DNA of 64,000 bases from Paragordius varius. Taxonomy: Eukaryota > Nematomorpha. A model generated the notes under the pieces. The model made no database searches. It saw nothing but the letters and a program-made list of their open reading frames with translations, and was not told where the DNA came from. Each line of letters opens with the position of its first letter. Within the stretch, counting starts at the first letter, position 1. Positions 49,781 to 61,140 of this stretch are shown piece after piece. The stretch covers positions 8,432,001-8,496,000 of the forward strand of contig OZ176050.1 of NCBI GenBank assembly GCA_964247055.1, in the 5' to 3' direction. The position numbers and the translations under genes are program-made.

Positions 49781-50779
49781 TTAAGAGTAGACATTAATAT
49801 CCGTTAGATTGTTTTCATTCCCTATTAATTTGATTATGTCATACAGTAGTTTATTTTTGTTTCTCGTTTTAAGGTGTAAGTTTAAATCCAATGATATTCC
49901 ATCGTTTTCTTTGTTTGTCGAATTGTAATTCTCCAATTCCTTACAAAGTATTGCTTTAAGTGAATTAGTAATATTGTATTCCTTTAAATAGGTAGAGTTA
50001 TTTACATTGTTATCGGAATAATTTTGCTTCTGCGACGGAATTTTAGGAGCTTCATTTAAAATATGTTGTATAGTAAAGGTTTGTGTAATATTAATATTGT
50101 TTGTAACGTTCTTAAGTAAATTGTTTAATAAATGATTATAGATATTTCTTAGCATTCGTTTGCGATCATCGCTGTTGCTTGAAACATTTTGGGTAACGTT
50201 GATATTTGTTATATTGGTATAAATATCATTTTTGTTCCAATTATAAAAATTATAAAATTGGTAAATTTTCTTATCGTTTAAGAAGTTGTCACTCTGCATT
50301 TTTTGATTGTCATACATATCTTTAAAGCGTAAATATGATTTCATGATATTGTTATTTTGAGTTTCATTTTGTACTAAATCATTCTCGTTATTATTATTGG
50401 AAGAATCGTTAAACCATTTCATACCATTGAGTCGTAAATATATTTGAAAATCATTATTATTATTATAAGAGTACCTTGTAATTGAGACATTACTAATTGG
50501 ATTTAATGTTGTTGTAGCATTCAATTTTTGTTTAATATGATTTATGACTTTGGACAAATACCATTTGCTACGGTCTGAATAAGTATTACCATCCCCAAAG
50601 TATTCTGAACCAGCTCCTATTTTATTCTTCAAATCCTCTTTGAATAGAATATCGTCAATATCTTGACTAAACACATAAGTTTTCCTGTTGGGTGAATCAA
50701 GAGGTTTCATATTAAGTTTATATATAAATAATAAAGATAATGATATATGTAATAAAATTTTGTAAAAGTTTACACTCAT
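49781..50779 (-). CDS. Orphan secreted Asn-rich protein, single exon
   Basis: An uninterrupted 332-codon frame. It starts MSVNFYKILLHISLSLLFIYK, a plausible signal peptide of about 20 residues. The rest is hydrophilic with runs of Asn and many N-glycosylation sequons (NVT, NIT, NST, NLT, NYS), only one cysteine and no recognised domain. Length, lack of stops in such AT-rich DNA and the signal peptide argue for a real gene. Low-complexity bias argues for caution. The family is not recognised. It could be a lineage-specific secreted or surface glycoprotein. No intron is evident. Confidence 0.6.
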   Translation of the reverse strand: MSVNFYKILLHISLSLLFIYKLNMKPLDSPNRKTYVFSQDIDDILFKEDLKNKIGAGSEYFGDGNTYSDRSKWYLSKVINHIKQKLNATTTLNPISNVSITRYSYNNNNDFQIYLRLNGMKWFNDSSNNNNENDLVQNETQNNNIMKSYLRFKDMYDNQKMQSDNFLNDKKIYQFYNFYNWNKNDIYTNITNINVTQNVSSNSDDRKRMLRNIYNHLLNNLLKNVTNNINITQTFTIQHILNEAPKIPSQKQNYSDNNVNNSTYLKEYNITNSLKAILCKELENYNSTNKENDGISLDLNLHLKTRNKNKLLYDIIKLIGNENNLTDINVYS

Positions 50780-51164
50780 TCATTGTGTTTTAATAAGAAG
50801 GTATATTTATTTTAATAAAATTAATAAACAATCAATGTTATATTTTTACAAATGATTATTATATCGTAAATTTTGAAACACAACGGCGGTTTCACTATAA
50901 TTACGCATTTTAGAATACCTTTGAATATTTTTTTAAACAGTAATAATCTTGATCGTGTATGGAGAAAAAACTGACCAAAACATTGATTCTGTTTCCCAGA
51001 TCCTTAGAACCAAAATATATTTCTATTTTAAAACAAATTTAATTTATATCTTACTTATGAAAAAAGGTATTTTGAACTTATATTAACCGTCAATTATTTT
51101 ATGCCTTTATAATCGATTACCCAATTTAAATATCATTAATGGCCAGAACTTCTTAAGTTCATAT

Positions 51165-51290
51165 ATCTTGAATAGAGTGGTTGAGGCGTTGAATTATCTG
51201 CGTGTGATTACATAATTAATAAATCCAACATTTCACCATTATTACTGTGAGAATCGGGCTAGCCTTGAACCCCATACATTTTTAACAAAT
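51165..51290 (+). mobile_element. Possible tRNA-Ser/Leu-like SINE relic
   Basis: An A-box-like TAGAGTGGTTGAGGCG is followed about 90 bp on by a B-box-like GCCTTGAACCCC, with spacing like that of type II tRNAs. No acceptor stem forms and no second copy was seen. Confidence 0.3.
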
Positions 51291-51356
51291 ATAACTATAT
51301 TTTTTTCTTTTCGGTTTTTATCCTAATTGTGATGATTATCAATTTACCCTTTATAT

Positions 51357-51450
51357 CAGTGGTACTCACCAAAAAATTTTTAAATGGAAAAATATTTTTC
51401 TAGCTCAAGGAAACCGATAATAGCTATTTGACACATTTTCAGATATTAAT
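51357..51450. mobile_element. Truncated hAT left terminus
   Basis: CAGTGGTACTCACCAAAAAA and about 80 further bases match the left end of the hAT at 46758. No right end is present. Confidence 0.65.
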
Positions 51451-52722
51451 CCAAATAAACAAATCAAAAATTTAATAAAAAATTCGGGGCGATTGGTTTT
51501 GGATAGTTTATGTATCTGGAAATTTAATTAACAAAACACTTAATATAAATTGAACACTGATATTTAATAGCGAGAATAGGAGAAAATCCTAACAAACAAT
51601 AAGGGTCCGTTTATATTCATTTATTAATGACTAGTGAATGTAATACGACTTTATGGCATACAGAACATGCGCTTCGGAATGCGATCATTTCAATATTAGG
51701 CGATTAGCAAAAAAACACTCATTAAGCATGTTTATAAAAACAATATTTCATTCCTTACATAAATCAAATAATCTTGCACACAAAGATAATAGCTAATTTA
51801 AATTTGTATGTGGTTTTAGTATGAGATATTATTTTTAAAATTTGTTCATGGATTATCATCAATTGTTATTTAATATTCAATCAAATTTGTCACTCGCCCC
51901 AATAAATAGTACCGGTACCAAATATTTTTCGTAAAACCTTTTGATGGTGTTTTGGTTAAATGTTTTGGTTATGAATCCATTTTATTAGATTGATAGATGA
52001 TCGAAATTATTATGTTGTAAAATTGTCGCATACTCTTAGCTCAAGATAAGTGTTTACCATTTTGGACAATCTTAGGCATCCCACAAAAAGAATGATTTAT
52101 AACCGTTTTGAATATTAAAAGCCCCCTTTAGCGCGGGCTCTTTTTTGGGTATCCTAGATCAACCCAAGAATAATTTCTTTCAAGGAAATTATAAAATATT
52201 TTTTGTAGCGATAACAGTTGTTACCTTTTTCTTAAATTTTAAAAACTTACTTTGTATCTCAAAAAAACACATATAAAAAGTACGTTGTTTATGCAACAAT
52301 TAGCAGCTGGAGTTACGGATCGTTAAACCTAATAAAAGCGGTTTTTATCCGTGGTCCTGTGATTTATCCAAATGTTTAAATTAACCTTGTTCATACTGTT
52401 CTACATACCGTGGATTTCATTATTTTTAACGTATTAGCATAGACCAATCATAAAAATTAGAAAATATTTTAATATAGTGAATACATATGGTGGAATTTTA
52501 TCACGATCATTAATTGTTATTTCATGATTTTATTAATAACCAACTATAAAATAAATTATAGACAAAATTCTAGGAAATATAATAAATTATATAGATTCTG
52601 AACTAAATTAATAAGATAATTTAATAGAAAAAATATGTAAATAAGACACTTTGCACCGTTGTTTCATAAACATCTATGTCGACTAGTGTATATCCAATAT
52701 TTCACCTGATACACCTTTTTCA

Positions 52723-53519
52723 ATGCAAATCGCATGGAAAACGTTTAATCTAGTCTGTGTGGATTATATTGATGGTATTGTAATAATTATTTCAAGGGGA
52801 TTTGTTTTCAAAACTATTGGCTATATCAAGCTTAATTCCTATATTTATTATATTCGGATCAATTACTTTGATATTTTTTAGAAGATATATGCATACAGTA
52901 AACATATTTTTATTTAAAGATTACATTTTTTATTGGAGTTCTTTTAAATACAGCTATTGGATATTCCATAAAAAAGTTTATAAAATCTCCGAGACCAATT
53001 CGAGGTTTACTAAATTTTATATAAAGATAACCAAATTGTATTATCCTATGGCATGCCGTCAAGTCATGCTCAATTTATTTGGTTTTTTATTGTTTACATG
53101 TACTTATTTTTAAAAAATAAGTAAACTTTGATATTTATTTAGGAATATATCGAATTATATTGTTGATTTGGAGGGTCATTATTTTAAAAAAGTTACCGAA
53201 TTCTTGTTTCCATTTGCTCTAACGATTATGGCAATATTAGTTAGCTTTAGTAGGTACTAACAATTTAATTTTATAGAATTTATTTATTGTATCACACAAC
53301 ACCTCAAGTTATTATAGGAAGCATACTCGGGGTTATATTTGGGTTCGCTTGGTACCAAATATATGATCACACAAAGCATTACTACAAAAAAATTGTTAAG
53401 CAGTAATATATATAGATAATTTTAGCCATGTCTGTCAAACCTTTATGATTAAGGATTGCACTGATATTCCGAACTTACTCATGTATGAACACAAAAAGTT
53501 ACAAAAGTTATCCAGTTAA
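52723..53519 (+). CDS. DOLPP1: DOLPP1 dolichyldiphosphatase
   Basis: Removes a phosphate from dolichyl pyrophosphate at the ER lumen to recycle the N-glycosylation lipid carrier. PAP2 superfamily. Seven exons are separated by six introns of only 21-23 nt (start to end: 22, 22, 22, 22, 23, 21). Exons: 52723-52769, 52792-52894 or thereabouts, and onward to 53519. Product in order: MQIAWKTFNL, VDYIDGDLFSKLLA, IIFGSITLIFFRRYMHT, then the three PAP2 signatures KKFIKSPRP (K-x6-RP), YGMPSSHAQF (PSxH) and SRIYLLYH (SR-x5-H), ending MIKDCTDIPNLLMYEHKKL. That tail matches the human C terminus, so the last 21-nt intron (53402-53422 region) is real. If it is retained, the protein stops at 53406. The final 12 coding bases overlap the end of the convergent OXLD1 gene. 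Confidence 0.93.
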
Positions 53520-53858
53520 TCTTTGGCATCCATCCAATTCCATTTTAATAAATGACTTCATAGTATAATCGTCTATATTTTCTATTTCCTGTACAGCTTT
53601 ATCGTACCCAACTGCTTTACAATAATCCATTAGTTCATTTGTATATTTTATCCAAACACATTGTTGGCATCCTTGTCCACAACACATGGTGGGTATAATT
53701 GGTGGTTTAATATCATTATCCATCATATTGTTTATACTATCATAATAAAATTTGGGTGCGCTGGGTAGTTCTGGAATCCCTTTATTAGCATCTTGCGAAT
53801 ATTTCACATAGATTGGTCGAACCAGCTTCGATAACCTTGTTAAATTACATACATTCAT
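53508..53858 (-). CDS. OXLD1: OXLD1-like mitochondrial protein (oxidoreductase-like domain)
   Basis: 116 aa, one exon. The N terminus (MNVCNLTRLSKLVRPIYVKY) is basic and Ser/Thr/Arg-containing, a likely mitochondrial presequence. The short oxidoreductase-like domain is clear: PPIIPTMCCGQGCQQCVWIK followed by YTNELMDYC, with the CC-x3-C-x2-C cysteines that define the family, then a helical tail. The biochemical role in animals is poorly known, and the yeast relative is a mitochondrial protein. Convergent with DOLPP1, with overlapping coding ends. Confidence 0.9.
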   Translation of the reverse strand: MNVCNLTRLSKLVRPIYVKYSQDANKGIPELPSAPKFYYDSINNMMDNDIKPPIIPTMCCGQGCQQCVWIKYTNELMDYCKAVGYDKAVQEIENIDDYTMKSFIKMELDGCQRLTG

Positions 53859-53861
53859 AAA

Positions 53862-54520
53862 AATTGATGAGAATTCGAATTGTTGTTTGCAATAAATATA
53901 AATAAAGTTGAGCTTATAAAATTTGCAAATTTACAATCCTGTAATAATAATAAAATTTTGAGCGCAGCAAACCTAAGCGCTGTAGTTAAATATTTTTGTG
54001 TTAAATTTAAGAAATTATGCATCCATAAAAATTTATGATGATAGAATTTACCAATAATCAATCTTAAATTATTAGGAACAAAAAATCATTAGCTATGCGA
54101 ATATTGTTTTAATAACAATTATATAACAGCTGCCCACAAAATCGTGATTTAAAAAAAATATATTTTGAGAGAAAAATACATCAGGATTATCATGGTGCGT
54201 TTGGGGTTGGTCCTTACAAGTGGTTTAATAAAGTTCAGACTTTTTTGGTAAGTCCCCCTTATCAGAAAATAACAAAATTTGCGCACATTTTTTAAATAAA
54301 ATTTGGTGAAGACTAGAGGCCTTATTTCATAAAATCACTAAAATATCTCATAAACTACATAAAAAATGCAAAACAATATTTATAAAAAAAATAATTTTAG
54401 ATGCGGTTAAAAGTCCCATATTTTTCTACTCTTTTAACATGGATTATTTCTTCTAACACTTCATGACTTTTGGTGAATTTATATATCCCACATGGATATG
54501 AATATCTAAAAAGTATTTAA
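53862..54520. other. Upstream of OXLD1, unassigned
   Basis: Should hold the OXLD1 promoter next to 53858. No other feature was recognised before the family H MITE. Confidence 0.45.
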
Positions 54521-55071
54521 CACTTCGATTCGAATTGGGGTATCTAAATACCCCAGAGTAAAATTAAATTAACATTTCTAAAGTATAGAAGGAAATGGCC
54601 CCATTTTAATTTATGCTTCTATCCTAATAAAAATTTAATAAAACCAAAAAATCTAAATAAAATTTTGTTTTAAAAAAAGTATCATGTCAAACTACTTGAA
54701 CGCCATTTTTATTTTAAAAAAATTTTGCTAAATATCGTGTTTATTTGATTCTAACATTAAAATCAAAGCTAATTTTTTATTTTAAATTACATCTAACATT
54801 GATAGAAATAGAAAAGTGGTTTATTTTTTATTTTTCAATTTAGCCAATGCACATATGTTACGTTGGCTTAATTTTCACCTTCGTGTTTTACATTAAAAAG
54901 GTTATATCAAGTATTTTTTAATAAAAATTTTTTATATATCGGTTTATTAATGTTAAACGGGTGCAAAATTTTGCCATGGTTTCGATTCCTTCCATATTAA
55001 AGTATTTAAATTTTTAACAGGCCTGGGGTATCCAACTACCCCAATTTGAATCAAAGGACTGAAATAAAGTG
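54521..55071. mobile_element. MITE family H copy 1
   Basis: Starts CACTTCGATTCGAATTGGGG then a small palindrome (GGGGTATCTAAATACCCC). The right end mirrors it (CTGGGGTATCC, ACCCCAATTTGAATC). Non-coding. Aligned with copy 2, it gives the uninterrupted sequence of the LINE insertion site. Confidence 0.75.
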
Positions 55072-55474
55072 TTGTAATCAAGTGTGGCCGAATTTAAAAT
55101 GCTTTAGTCTTTTGGGCGCATCATACAAAAAATTTTTTTTTAAAATATAAAATTAGAAAAAAATCCTCACCTCAAACTTTTTTGCCGTCATTTGAATCTT
55201 TAGCTTTTAACATCTAGATCCATCACGTTCATTACAGTCCTTCGATTCAAATTGGTGTCTCGGGGACGCCAGGCCTTTTAAAAATCAAATATTTTTAAAA
55301 ATATGAATCGAATTGAAACCAGGGCAAAGGTTTGCACTTTTATAACATTGGTGCACTCAAATATAAAAAAAGATTATTTTAAAAATAGATAATACTTATT
55401 TTATGAATAACTTCAAGATAAAAATTTAGTCCCCATGACATGTGGGATTTAGATATAAATCACATATGACTTAA
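55072..55474. other. Unassigned, with a family H end fragment
   Basis: A third, decayed family H terminus (CCTTCGATTCAAATTGGTGT) lies at about 55242. The rest is unremarkable. Confidence 0.45.
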
Positions 55475-57465
55475 CACTTCGATTCAAATTGGGGTATCTT
55501 AATACCCCAGACTAAATTTTGAATTTTTAAAAAAAATACTGAAGGAAACGGTCTCAATTTAAATTTATGCTTCTATCCTAATAAAAATTATATAAATGTG
55601 CCATTGTTGTTGTTGTTTGCTAAAGTCGATTCCGACTAATTGCAACATTGAAAATAAAGCTTCTCCATTTATTGCGATTTCCGGTTTTGGTGTTTAGGTC
55701 GGATAAGGATTGGTTGGTTTCTTTAAGGATGTTATCCATCCAACGAGTTCGTCTTCTCCCTCTTTTTCAGGCACCACTCACTTTCCCCAGCATCAGTGAT
55801 TTTTCAAGTGAGCTGGATCTCATGATGTGCCCGAAGAAGGAGAGTTTTTGCCGTGTTAAGTTGCCAAGAAGTGACATTTCTGGGTTAATTTTATTTAGAA
55901 TGGTGGTGTTTGAAACATTGTCTGTCCATTTTGTTTGAAGCAGTTTCCTCCAGACCCATAATTCGAAAGAGTTTATTAGACGTACATCATATTTTTTCAG
56001 TGTCCAGCTTTCCCCCCCATACATGAATGTGGGGAAAAGTGTAGCTTTAATTAATCTGATTTTGATTTGTAGTTTAATGTCATGTGACATCCAAAGCCTG
56101 TTATATTTAAAAGTTACTGCTTTAGCAATAGCAATTCTTCGCTTTATTTCAGGCGTAGAGTTGTTCTCATTATTAATAATGCTACCTAAGTACGTGTAGC
56201 TGCTAACTGTTTCGATCTGGTTGCCGTTGAGGATTATTGGATTGGTTTGAGCCGGATTTCATGCATGATTGAAATTGATATTTAATCCTAATTTATTGCA
56301 TTCAGTTGTAAACACTTGCAAAGCTTGCGATAATGTGTCTACACTGTCTGCGAATAAGACTGTATCATCCGCGTAGTGAACGGATGTAAGTAGGTTCCCA
56401 CCTACGTTGATGCCGTAAGTTTGTGGGATATTTCTTATAATGCACTCCAGGTATGCGTTAAAAAGAATTGGTGATAAAACGCATCCTTGACGGAGGCCGA
56501 CTTGTACCATACATGGGTCAGATATACCGTATGGTGTGGATACTATAGCCGTGGAATTTGAATAAATTGAAAATATGATGTTGATTAAATGTGTTGACAC
56601 TCCGAGTTGTTTTAGAGCTTTCCGTAGTTTATTGTCCTGGATGGAATCAAATGCTTTGGAAAAATCGACAAAGCACATATGCAATTCTTTGTTAAATCGA
56701 TGTGTTTCTCGAATTTCCACCTCATGTTACATATCATATCTCGGCATCCTCTACCTTTTCGAAAACCAGCCTGAATCGTGGATATTTCGGGGTCAAGAAT
56801 GGAATTTAGACGAAACTGTATTATTTTTAGAAAAACTTTGGACACCTGGTTTATGAGCGCTATGGTGCGATAGTTGTCACACAGTTCTGGGTTACCCTTT
56901 TTTAAAATCGGAATCATAATGGATGTACACCAATCCTCAGGAATTTTTTCCATCTCATATATGGTTTGAAAAAGTTTGGTGAGTATATCGATTGGAATGT
57001 ATTTTATTATTTCAGTAGGGATGTCTTTGTGGCCCTCTGATTTACCGGTGCTAGTATCTAAATAAAATTTTGTTTGAAAAAAAAGTTCCATGTCAAACTA
57101 CTTCGACGCCATTTTTATTTTACAAAATTTTTGCCGTCTTAATTTAATTTTTAGGGTAAAATTAAAGCTAATTTTTTATTTATATTACATCTAACATTGA
57201 TAGAAATAAAAAAACGGTTTATATTGTATTTTTTTTCAATTTTATCATTGCACACATTTCATATTGATACCTTTCGGTTTTAGCTTAAAATAATTAATAT
57301 CAAGTATTTTTGAATAAAATTTTTTATATATTTCGGTTTATTAATGTTATATACGTGCACTTCGCCATGGTTTCAATTTTACCCATATTTTTGAAGAATT
57401 TATTTTTTAACAGGCCTGGGGTATGTAATTACCCCAATTTGAATCGAAAAACTAAAATGAATGTG
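55475..57465. mobile_element. MITE family H copy 2, split by a LINE
   Basis: Left part 55475-55604 and right part 57056-57465 together equal copy 1 (about 540 bp). Ends CACTTCGATTCAAATTGGGG and ACCCCAATTTGAATCG. The intervening 1.45 kb is a LINE on the minus strand. Confidence 0.75.
55605..57055 (-). mobile_element. RTE-like LINE fragment, 5' truncated
   Basis: Minus-strand reverse transcriptase: GHKDIPTEIIKYIP, EDWCTSIMIPILKKGNPE and AGFRKGRGCRD in one frame (57091-56612), FSKAFDSIQDNKLRKAL, VGLRQGCVLSPILFNAYLE and YADDTVLFAD in another (56720-56259), and FPTFMYGGESWTL with FFGHIMRSS in a third (56090-55767). At least two frameshifts separate them. The endonuclease domain is missing. The 3' end carries a short ACAACAACAACAA-type tail at 55608-55630, typical of RTE-like elements. 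It differs from the PHD-finger LINEs at 37.8 and 42.6 kb. Confidence 0.88.
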
Positions 57466-59422
57466 TTGTATCCAAGTGTTAAATAAATTAGCTTTAATTT
57501 TAGCATTAGAATCAAATAAAGATTACATATTGCAAAAATGTTGAAAAATATTAATGGCGTCGATATGGCAAAATTATTTTAGAAATTTTATTCAGATATT
57601 TTAATTCATTAATATAATTTTTATTCAGATAGAAGCAATTAAGCGTTTATTTCCTTTGTTTTTAAAAATTCTTAAACATACTTGAGGTCCCTAAACACCC
57701 CAATTTAATCGAAGTCTTAAATCGCTAATTCAACAGCCAAATAAAGGTATATTATGGTTAGAAACAGTAAATAATTAACTTCAAGCTTTCAGGCTACATT
57801 TTACCAGAAAAAACTTGATATATTTTGTTGTCTCGATGTCTAGAAGTCAAAAAAATATAATCTTTATATAATACATGAGAACAATGTTCGATAATCAAAT
57901 TTTAACAATAACTTTCTAGCTCTGGTAAAACTCTGAATGTAAACTAAAGCAAAAAAGAAATATCATGAAGTGTTAAGGCCGAATAGCAACTATAACTTTT
58001 TCAATATACCCTGATTTTTTTCATGCTAGCTCTCATTTAATTTTGTTAGATTTTAAAAATAATGAGATAAAACGCTTTTATATAAAAAAAAGCATAGTTA
58101 TTTTTACATTCTATGATTTGTAATTTTTTCTCCGTCCCCAATACTGAACATCATATCTTTCTCTGTAATACAGAGGCATATTAATCAAACCATTACATAG
58201 ATACTATTTTATAAATTAACACAACCCGTGAATAACCAAATTTTTATATTTTTTTTCAAAAAATGTTGCATTTTTAATGCTCCATCAATGGTAGCTTTTA
58301 TGAGTCATTAATATTTTTGTATCCGCGATTCAACTGTCTGCTCAAATATATTAGAGTATTTTCCTTTGGGGAACGTGATTTCCAAATTTTTGGAATTTAA
58401 AAATACTGAGTTTTTCTGAAATATTGCAAGACAAAAACTACATTGGAAAATCTAAATTTAAATTATTATGACCTGCATTTGTTAACATTTAAAAATATTT
58501 ATAATATAAATTTTTAATAATGATGGATTTCCTGGTAAAATTGTGATAAGGCTAATATTGTATCTTATATAAACAATTATATATTTAAACTTTTCATATA
58601 GGTTTGTTGTCTTAAATCACAAAACATATTAAAAATGCAATATCATTTCCGCATTGTTTGTATAAATAAAACAATATTACTTGCTCTAAATAATTTAAAT
58701 TTAAGATATGGTGGTGCGATGCAGTTTAGTTAACATAAAGTTTTAATATTTTATTTTAAGAAAAATCGTTTTGTTGTAAGAAATGAAATATATAATCAAA
58801 GTACATTAAATGCATGACCTAAGTTGTGATATGATAATATAATATCCATTTATTAATAATGAAAAAACTTTCTTTTACTATTTCTGCATCCTTGTACTGT
58901 ACTGATCAATTTTAACAAAACTATGATATAATCAAATATATTTTTTTACCTTTTGCATTCTTATACATACATAATATCGATACTAACATGTCTTCATCAA
59001 AGAAAATGATATACAATAACGATAGTAATATTTTGAAATTGCCATATATATATATATATCAATAAGATGTCTCTCGTCATACACCTTAGTAAACTTTATG
59101 AAAATTTTTTTTTGAACACTGTGTATGATAGAACCTTCAAATATTTTTCTTTGTTATTAGCTACGTGTTATTGTTTTTTCTCTAAATTTAATTAATAATT
59201 TTCAATTTTTAAAACCACAAAATTACAAATTTTTTATATATACATAGTTAAAAAACAACAACCTTTTAGAACCTATTTGATACATATATATACGCACATC
59301 CCTATCATCATATATATCATCGTCTCGTAAAACAAAATTAACTATATATTCCTTATTTTAAGAAAAACATATAAATCTTAATAAAGTTTGTATTAACCAA
59401 CCCTCAAATCATATATTTGAAA
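57466..59422. other. Intergenic before the LIM gene
   Basis: About 2 kb. A decayed family H terminus (CACCCCAATTTAATCGAAGT) lies near 57698. A family D-like terminus on the minus strand (CACTGTGTTCAAAAAA, inverted) lies near 59090-59128. No gene was recognised. Confidence 0.45.
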
Positions 59423-60881
59423 ATGTCCACAATTTGCCATGAATGCGAAAAAATTGTTTATCATATGGAGAAAATAGAGGCTAACCGATATGCCTACCAC
59501 AAACAATGTTTTAAGTGCAAGAGTTGTGGCATAGCTTTAACGTAAGATTTAAAGTTTTAATCCATTTTATTTATAATTGACTGGATAAGGCATTTAATAC
59601 TTTTTTCAAGCCCATTTATATAGAATTTATATATTTTTTTAAATAAAGGGAAATAGAACAAAGTTTTATAAATAAACCAAAATAGATTGATTAAATAATA
59701 AATATTTAAAAATACTTAACAAAAAATAGCAATATAAATATATGAATGTCAATTTTTTGATCAATTTATTTAATTAATTAATTTTTGAACCAAAAAAAAT
59801 ACGTATGAATAAATATACACTGGTTTTATTCCAAATAGACCGCAAAGAGCAATAATATTGGCTTAAAGCTATTTTTTTATTTTTCATGTTTTTCATCAAT
59901 AATAATTATCTTTGCTGTATATCTGGCAGTAATTAGTAAATCAGTTGTGAAATCGCTGTTTTTAGATTTCCTTTTCATTTATTAATAGTTTTATTAGTAA
60001 TTCAAACGAAAAATACTTTAGTTTCTTATACATTTATGATCCTAATTATAGCAACGCAACTCAGGATGCTAATTTATTTTGTAGAGTTTTATGAAAATTA
60101 ACCAGACAATACCGAGTTTGTGTGTTATAATATACCATTTGCACTTCAAGAGAGCACTTGAACATTTCAAGTTTCTCCTTGACATAAGTAGATTTTTGAA
60201 CATTTCAAGTTTCTCCTTTAACTTTTTTGTTTTGTTTTAAACTTTTATCGATCAAATCGTAGGCAATTCATCTATTTTATCATTTTTTAACCTATTTTCA
60301 ATATTTAACATAAACTTTAAATCAATATCTTAATATTCATTCAGGAACAAAATATTATTAATTTCATATAAATTATTTTAAATATTTATAAGATCATTAA
60401 AAAACATACAAGATTCCTGGGCTTTTATTTACAATTTTTCTTAAAAACATTTATAAATTTATGATTTTGTTAAATTGGATAAAAAGTAGTTGAATCAAAA
60501 AAGTGGTTTTTGAATAAAAAATATTTTTAAATGAATAAATATATAATATGTAAAGAAAATTGGAAATATAAAAATACAAAATATATGCAAAAATTATGGT
60601 TAAATTAAGCTTAAAAATTTTACGGACCAAGAGAAAGTTTTTCAAAGAACCAACGTGTGTTCAAGGACCAACTTGAAATGTTCCATACTCTTGAAGAGCA
60701 AATGGTATATATTGTCATTAATATAAAAGTTTTTATGTGCAATAGATTGCAAAATTATGGATCATACAATAATAATTTGTTTTGCAAGAACAAATGCTTC
60801 AAACAAATTTGGCAGCCACACGCCCAACTTGATGGAGTTAGCCGCGTCAAACCAGTTTCGTCCATAGAATCTCAAAATTGA
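59423..60881 (+). CDS. Small single-LIM-domain protein
   Basis: Two exons, 59423-59541 and 60746-60881, encode 84 aa. One LIM domain: C5-x2-C8-x17-H26-x2-C29-x2-C32-x2-C35-x17-C53-x3-C57, binding two zincs for protein contacts. The pattern CxxCxxIVY-MEKIEA-YHKQCFKCKSC is closest to the LIM domains of LASP, EPLIN/LIMA1 and CRP-type actin-associated proteins. The protein ends soon after (HAQLDGVSRVKPVSS), so it is a minimal LIM protein or an isoform. Phase 2 on both sides of the 1.2-kb intron agrees. The intron holds a family A MITE. Confidence 0.85.
60133..60707. mobile_element. Foldback MITE, family A copy 3, in the LIM gene intron
   Basis: TACCATTTGCACTTCAAGAG at the left and the inverse (TCTTGAAGAGCAAATGGTA) at the right, flanked by TA. 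The core aligns with copy 1 (for example TATCGATCAAATCGTA against TATCAATCAAATCGTA). It ends 38 bp before exon 2. Confidence 0.8.
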
Positions 60882-61140
60882 TTTTATGCATTAATATTTC
60901 ATGTTAATTAATACATAAATTTAGGTGTTTTGAATAATAAATTTTATCTTATCCATTTACTTATGATTTAATCCAAAATTTATGTAATTTTATGATTGAT
61001 TGTTAATAAGCTTAAATACTGATGAGAAATGATCACTATTGGTGCATGGTTTTATTTTTATGTTTTGAACTTTCTGTTTAGTTCATTATAGAATAATTTA
61101 AATATTTATTTCAGGGATCTTACAAATATAATAATTATAT

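Larger units (their letters stand above)
50780..52722. other. Intergenic with scattered repeat fragments
   Basis: Holds a possible tRNA-like SINE relic (about 51165-51290) and a truncated hAT terminus (51357-51450). No gene was found in the remainder. Confidence 0.45.

Noticed and set aside
53855-54061. 68-codon minus-strand frame upstream of OXLD1
   Set aside because: No conserved motif. It overlaps the OXLD1 start and is probably its 5' flank.
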